NCBI GenBank assembly: GCA_032821775.1
Contig: JAVLRN010000012.1
Span: 744,001-808,000 of the forward strand
DNA: 64,000 bases
From: Sanguinoderma infundibulare
Taxonomy: Eukaryota > Basidiomycota > Agaricomycetes > Polyporales > Polyporaceae
Reading direction: 5' to 3'
Both the position numbers and the translations under genes were made by a program. Positions 58,496 through 64,000 of this stretch are shown here, in pieces (positions within the stretch are counted from its first letter, which is position 1; each line of letters starts with the position of its first letter). The notes beneath the pieces are model-generated. The model was not told where the DNA came from, searched no databases, and saw only the letters and a program-made list of their open reading frames with translations.

Positions 58496-59480
58496 ATGGT
58501 CGACGCCCCACTCTCTGGGGAACACGTCCTCACCTCGCCCGACGGCACAAAGATCTGGGCGGAGTCCGCCGGAAACCCAGCCAAGCCCGCTCTTGTCTTC
58601 ATCCATGGGTTCGCATGCACTGCGTTGGGATTCGATAAGCAGTTCGCAGATCGGAACCTTCTCGACCACTTCCATCTCGTCCGGTATGAGATGCGCGGGC
58701 ACGCTCGGAGTGGGCAGCCTCTGGTGCCGGAATCATACGCGTCTCTCCGATATGCAGAGGACTTCAAGGTCGTATGTGAGGCGTTTGGCGTACACAAACC
58801 ATTCTTGGTCGGTTGGTGAGCCCTCGAGCACTGAGCACTCCCGCATCCTACCTTCGCTTATCCTCCACTACCTCCGTCCAGGAGTCTCGGGGGTTCGTCA
58901 GCACCTACTAAACCGCCTTCCTTCCCTTCTGCTAACGCGGCTTGCTGCAGGCATAGTAGCAGCGGACGTCATCACCGCCTACGGTCCCGACTACCTCTCA
59001 GGCATCATCTACTGTGGCGGGGGCCTGGTCAACCTCCACTACACAACGGAAACGTCCCAAACCTCCCTCGCAACCCTCGTCAGCGCCGTCCTCTCCGAGT
59101 CCTCCCAGGACATGGCCGCCACTGCGTCGGCCTTTGTCGACAGCTGCGTCGCGCAGCCCCTCCCCTACTCCGTGAAGCTGCAGTGGATGGGCGGCTTCAC
59201 CGCCCAGTCGCGCTTCGCGCGGGCGCAGAGCATCTCTCGCTCGCAGGATGCGTCGGAGGCCTGGGAGCGCGCCGCGCGGGGCGTGCCCGTGCTCGTCGTG
59301 CAGGGGAGCGAGGACCGGCATCGGGACTGGGAAGCGATGCGGGCGCTGCTGGAGAGGGTGTATGCGAACGTGGAGGTGTGCATGCTGGACGGGATAGGGC
59401 ACACGCCGCATTTTGAGCGGCCGGAGGAGACGAATGGCGCCATTAGTGCGTGGGTGGGTAAGGTGGTAAGCCGGACGTGA
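58496..59480 (+). CDS. Alpha/beta hydrolase, paralog 2, with 11-base micro-exon
   Basis: Three exons (58496-58815, 58882-58892, 58951-59480) total 861 bases and encode 286 residues. It parallels the gene at 54365-55396: LTSPDGTKIWAESAGN, FIHGFACTALGFDKQF, LVRYEMRGHARSGQP, nucleophile elbow GWSLGG, FVDSCVAQPLPYSVKLQWMGGF, acid region VLVVQGSEDRH and histidine in GIGHTPHFERPEET. The middle exon is only 11 bases and supplies the catalytic serine with SLG. Missing it would destroy the active site and shift the frame. The N-terminal Ser-rich arm of paralog 1 is absent. A TATA-type sequence lies close upstream. The substrate is unknown; cytosolic location is inferred from the lack of a signal peptide. 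Confidence 0.88.
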
Positions 59481-60255
59481 ACTTCGGCGTAGAGCATAGA
59501 AAGTGCACGAACCAGAGTGCTAGCTATAGCGGTGACTGCAATTCAAACGTCTGATGTGAGTTCCTAGTTCTTGTACTGATAGTTGCCATTTTCGCTCGTC
59601 AGCCACGCCGCCTCGCCGCCGCCATCTCCCCAGTGCGTATTTGACAAGCTTCCCATACACCCTTCAATTACACCTTGATTCAATTTCAACACTGCGAGAC
59701 GGCTGACAGATAGCAGCGCTGAGTTTGTGGATGCACACCCACGATTCGTGAACGAAGCGCAGGCTATAGATACTTCACATGCTTCCACTGTACGCATAGC
59801 ACGCACTCTATTGGATGCTATATTTTCCTGAGAAAGGGAAAGGTAGGTCCACTGCGTGCACATTGTTCCGACCCGACGAGCACTGTTCAAGCTTGCAATC
59901 CGGTTATATACTGTATGTCACTACTCTCGTTCGCGCGTCGCGGCTCACTGATGAAGCTTACTTACTGGATCAGATTATAGTGGAGGGCTGAGAAATCGCC
60001 GGCCCCATGCTGCACACAGCTGGCTATCGCTGTGGACAAAGATGCTCCTCGATATTCTCCGATCCAGGATGACGGGCGGTCCACGACCCCGAGCAACATT
60101 GTCGTGTTTAGAGATGTCAGTGACGCAGTGAACAGTACTCATGTTCGTGCGGACGCCGCTAACATACAACATTGTCAGCAAAAGTTGAAAAGTATGCCAT
60201 TCCAAGGACACGAGGCGACAAAAACGCACACAAAGACCGTGTCCTCGTTCCACGG
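59481..60255. other. Intergenic, nothing recognised
   Basis: Convergent spacer between hydrolase 2 and acetate kinase, expected to contain both terminators. No coding signal. Confidence 0.45.
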
Positions 60256-61844
60256 TCAGGCCTTCCAGCACCGAGGATCCAGCGCGCACTCTCTCGCCAT
60301 CTCGAGCTACGAAAGAACGTTCAGCAAGCAACGCGACGAGGATTGACGACAAGAAAGCGCACCTGCTCGTCGGTCCTGCACACAAGCACTCGCTTCCCAT
60401 CCTGCGACTTTCCTATATTCACCACCACTGCGTCATCGCCATCCGCTTTTTCGTTCGCCCCCGCATCGAGCTCGAACCCGAGGCACGCCGCCTTCCTCGT
60501 CACGGCCTCCCTCAGCTCGACGCTCTTCTCCCCAATGCCGCCCGCAAACACGAGCGCGTCCACCTGCCCCTCCAGTTTCAAATAGTACCCCCCGAAGAAC
60601 TCACAGATGCGGTCCAACAGCAGCTCAAACGCCACCCGCCACTTCCTCTCCTCCTCCCCCGCCCCAATCCCATTCCGCTCCCTCTCCCTCTCATCCGCCT
60701 TCCTCATGTTCCTCACGATGTCGCCGAAATCCGTCGTGCCCGTCAGCGCTGCCCAGCCGCTGTGCCTATTGAGGATCTCCTCCGCCTCGGTGACGTGCAC
60801 GTCGACGGCGAGCGAGCGGTCGTGCGAGATCCGGCCCGCGCGGTTCGTGTAGTGGAAGATGAGCGAGGGGTCGATCGCCCCGCTGCGCGTGGCTCCCGGC
60901 AGGCCGGAGACGGGCGTGAGGCCCATCGAGGTGTCGAGCGACTGGCCGTGGCGTATCGCGCAGATGGACGCGCCGGAGCCTAGGTGCATGACGATGAGGT
61001 TCGTCGCGGATTTGTCCTGCGGGATGAGGGTGAGCGGTCCGTTTCGCGTGAACGCTGTGGGGGATTATATGTGGGTGCGTACCTTCTTGAGGTATGCGCT
61101 GACAGCGCGGAGGATGAACGCGTCTGTGTGCAGCCGGTTAGGTAGACTGGAGGGAGAAGAGGAGAGAAGAGAGAAGACGCACAGCTGATCCCATGGAAGC
61201 CATATTTCTTGAGGCCGCGCTGCTTCGCGACGTCCTGGTCGATGGCATACATGGATACGTGCTCGGGCATCGTGCGGTGGAAGGAGGTGTCAAAGTACGC
61301 GATCGAGTTCGCGTTCGGAAGCGCGTCGATGCACGCCTTGATCACCGACAGTGCGCCGCCGTTGTGTCTGTCGCGCGGTCCCCATTCAGGACCTTCACCA
61401 GTCGCACGAGGGGATTATGGAGGATGAGAACGCTCACAGGGGCGCGAGGTCAGAGAGCTTTTCGATGTGGTTGTAGCTCTCCTCGGTGATGACCACCGGC
61501 TCAAAGTAGTCGCCGCCGTGCACGACCCGGTGGCAGACATGCACGATCTGGCTCCGGTCGATGCTCGCTTCGCGCTTGAGGCAGTCGAGGAAGTGTGCGA
61601 ACGCGCTCGCGTGGTCCTTGATGCCCTCAACGGGTTCCTTCTTGGCATCGCGCTGACCCGCGAGCGCGAACGAAAAACGGGCGGGCGGCGCGGAGATGTT
61701 AGTGATGGTTGAGGTGAGGAGGAGCTGGACGGGCTCGGACGAGGAGGGGTGGGTGAGCTGGAAGAGGGAGATCTTGAGCGACGAGGAGCCGGCGTTCGCG
61801 GCGAGGATGAGGCCGGACTTGAGCGCGGGCGCGGGTTCGGACAT
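60256..61844 (-). CDS. Acetate kinase
   Basis: Catalyses acetyl-phosphate + ADP to acetate + ATP, or the reverse, in the cytosol. Five exons (61438-61844, 61183-61367, 61083-61123, 60363-61016, 60256-60306) total 1338 bases and encode 445 residues, close to the usual 400-440. Signature 1 is near the N-terminus (ILAANAGSSSLKISLF). VCHRVVHGGDYF and LAPLHNGG follow, then signature 2 AYFDTSFHRTMP (about 159-170). The ATP-binding and catalytic core has YGFHGISY, VMHLGSGASICAI, DTSMGLTPVSGLPGATRSG and FAGGIGEKSVELRE. The last exon adds LEMARECALDPRCWKA. It is divergent from the phosphoketolase gene, whose product makes its substrate, with 866 bases between start codons, so co-regulation is likely. 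Confidence 0.96.
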
Positions 61845-62710
61845 GGTGGATAGGAGTATGGTGTGCGCAAGGTGGGTGGGGTTTGGTGGTATTGCTGAGC
61901 TGCTCGAGTAACGAGTATGAGGGGACTCGAGAATCCTTGGAGAATATCTCGCCGGTCAGTATCTCGTCCTGGATGACCAAGACAAGTACTAGAATATAGT
62001 ATGCACTCACAGGTTTTTGCACTAGTATGTGTTCTGGTCTGGGCTGCCAACGCCTCTGTATCGTTGTGTCGTTGTACGTACAAGCACAGGCGATTCTTGA
62101 GAGGAATGCTGGGATTGTCGGGGACTCCCCGCTTCGCGGAAAGAATTGCAAGGCATTGCACTGTGCAGATCAAGCTAGCTAGCCCTAACGGTGAGGAGTG
62201 GTTATGACATCGTATGACGTCGTCCTCCACGCACTACCACCTGCGCCGCAATGTCCGGAGTGGTCGCGGCAACGTAGTGGGATCGGCGCCGATAGTGATT
62301 CCCGAGTGAGCGACTATTATTCGGGCTTGATTGTGTTGTAGTCTCGAAGAAAGCCGGGCAGGTAACGGATGGTGTTTGAAAACATAAAGATCAGTGCGAG
62401 ACGTACTTGTTGGTTTGCGGAAGTGAACCATGGTCGGGCGACTCCTGAGAGTGACAACGCGGGTGGCCAAAGAGGGAGTTGATTGGACGGCGAGGGTGAC
62501 GTGTGTGTGACAGGACGCGTCTTTGGAAGGACCTGGCCAGATAAGGACACCAAGTTGGCACTCCTCCTGCGCCGGTGACGCCATGGATGGCTCAGAGCGA
62601 AATCTCGAGCTTCAGCCTCCCGAGCTGCTCCTTGTCTGCATAAATATGACATACCATACTGCAGCACCCCTCTCCCCACCTCCCACCGCCAGAATCTTCC
62701 CTCCAGAATC
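61845..62710. promoter_or_regulatory. Shared divergent promoter region, acetate kinase and phosphoketolase
   Basis: 866 bases between opposite start codons. A CATAAATATG element at about 62639 lies some 65 bases before the phosphoketolase ATG and could be its TATA box. No gene is recognised inside. Confidence 0.55.
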
Positions 62711-64000
62711 ATGCCTGGTCAACGCCTCTTGCAACCTAATCCCCCTCCGGATCGCTCCCTCCTCCCAGAGTCTGTTCTCGAATACAATGTCAAGCTCGAC
62801 ACCAAACATGTCCTCACAGACAAGGAGGTTGTTGCCATCAAGCAGTTCCGCAGGGCTGCAGACTACATCGCCGCCGGTCCGTTTCCGTTGCTCTTCCTCC
62901 CAGCACAATACGCTAACTATATTTGCGTATATGCAGCTATGATCTTCCTCAAGGATAACGCTTTAGTAGAGCGCGACATCACCCCGGACGACATCAAGCC
63001 CCGCCTCCTTGGCCACTGGGGAACCTGCCCTGGCCTTGTCCTTGTCTACGCTCACCTCAACCGCCTCATCTCCAAGACTGGCATCGATACCTTTTTGGTC
63101 GTTGGCCCCGGTCATGGCGCTCCTGCCATTTTGTCTTCTCTCTGGCTCGAGAACTCTCTTTCAAATTTCTACCCCAAGTACTCGCGTGATAAGCAAGGGC
63201 TTTCTGCCCTTGTCGCATCCTTCAGTTCTCCTGGCGGCTTCCCGAGGTGAGCACCATCCGACAAGCTGTCCTCCGAGTACAACTCATCCTCTCTTGCCTC
63301 AAGTCACGTCAATGCCGAGACCCCAGGATCGATCCACGAGGGTGGTGAGCTCGGCTATGCCCTCGGCGTTTCCTTTGGTGCCATCATGGACAAACCCGAC
63401 CTCATTTGCTGTGTTGTCGTTGGCGATGGCGAGGCCGAGACTGGCCCAACCGCGGCGTGAGTTGCGCCTCCCCCTCTTTTATAATATCTCCAAGCCTGTT
63501 CCAGTACTTATCCGGCGCGACTTCCAGCGCGTGGCACGGGTACAAATACATCGACCCTGCAGAGTCCGGAGCGATTCTTCCCATCGTTCATGTCAATGGC
63601 TTCAAGATCTCTGAACGGACCATTTACGGCACCATGGACGACGAAGAGTTGACCGCGCTCTTCACAGGCTATGGCTATCAGGTGCGCATCGTCGAGGACC
63701 TCGAGAACATCGACCAGGACCTCGCGGCGAGCATGGACTGGGCTCTGGCCGAAATCAGCAAGATCCAGAAAGCAGCGCGAAGCGGCAATCCCATTGTGAA
63801 GCCACGCTGGCCTGTCCTCATCTTGCGCACACCCAAGGTACGTCTTCCAAACCATGTCCGTCTAGATACAGACTACTGACACACTGCGCAGGGATGGTCG
63901 GGTCCGAAGGAGCTCCGTGGTGAGTTCATCGAGGGATCGTACAAGTCTCATCAAGTGCCTCTTCCCGACGTCAAGACGGACCCGGTCGAGCGCGAGATGC
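62711..64000 (+). CDS. Xylulose-5-P/fructose-6-P phosphoketolase, 5' part (runs off window)
   Basis: A thiamine-diphosphate enzyme that cleaves xylulose-5-phosphate (or fructose-6-phosphate) with phosphate to acetyl-phosphate. Only the N-terminal half is inside the window. Exon 1 (62711-62876) ends in a RAADYIAA block and splices to [30 protein letters not shown]. Family motifs follow: [37 protein letters not shown], then the ThDP motif [41 protein letters not shown] and [15 protein letters not shown]. The frame is open at 64000. The gene is intact as far as seen. Next to acetate kinase it completes the xylulose-5-P to acetate route. Confidence 0.96.

Overview
The window looks like nuclear DNA of a filamentous basidiomycete, most likely an Agaricomycete and perhaps a Polyporales wood-decay fungus. 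Genes are split by many short introns (about 50-60 bases, GT..AG). Coding exons are GC-rich with strong C/G at third positions. Gene content is fungal: HET-domain proteins, a phosphoketolase/acetate kinase pair and a Pho84-type transporter family. The genus is an inference from style only. I assembled exons by hand, checking that splice phases and family homology agree. I recognise about 20 protein-coding genes and see no convincing tRNA, rRNA or CRISPR.

Layout. 0.5-7.4 kb: two divergent Pho84-type phosphate transporters around a 2.7-kb spacer. 9.7-15.3 kb: a NIFK/Nop15-like ribosome-biogenesis RRM protein, divergent from the APC/C subunit CDC16, which converges with an unknown basic protein. 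16.2-17.4 kb: copy 1 of a dispersed repeat. 18.8-21.8 kb: MAF1 and a small membrane protein. 22.9-26.3 kb: a HET-domain protein with a Val-Pro-Ala-Val-Glu-Glu repeat. 27.9-30.8 kb: a tail-anchored orphan and CCT3 (TCP-1 gamma). 31.5-33.7 kb: a third phosphate transporter. 34.9-36.7 kb: a peroxisomal SCP2 protein convergent with a DHDPS-family aldolase. 37-40.3 kb: a second HET-family protein. 41-46.3 kb: the mitochondrial dynamin MGM1 and a THEM6-like thioesterase. 46.6-48.2 kb: an unknown membrane protein. 50.2-53 kb: a Na+/Ca2+ exchanger of the NCLX/YCaX type. 54.4-59.5 kb: two paralogous alpha/beta hydrolases flanking copy 2 of the dispersed repeat, which is inverted relative to copy 1. 60.3-64 kb: acetate kinase and phosphoketolase, head to head; the latter runs off the window.

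How the genes relate. Most are unrelated housekeeping genes (ribosome biogenesis, cell cycle, Pol III control, chaperonin, mitochondrial fusion). The clearest functional unit is the divergent phosphoketolase-acetate kinase pair, which together would turn xylulose-5-phosphate into acetyl-phosphate and then acetate plus ATP. The three phosphate transporters and the two hydrolases are local gene-family expansions. The two HET genes, the inverted repeat pair and a perfect 19-bp hairpin mark the more fluid parts of the region. I did not find a clearly new multi-gene system.
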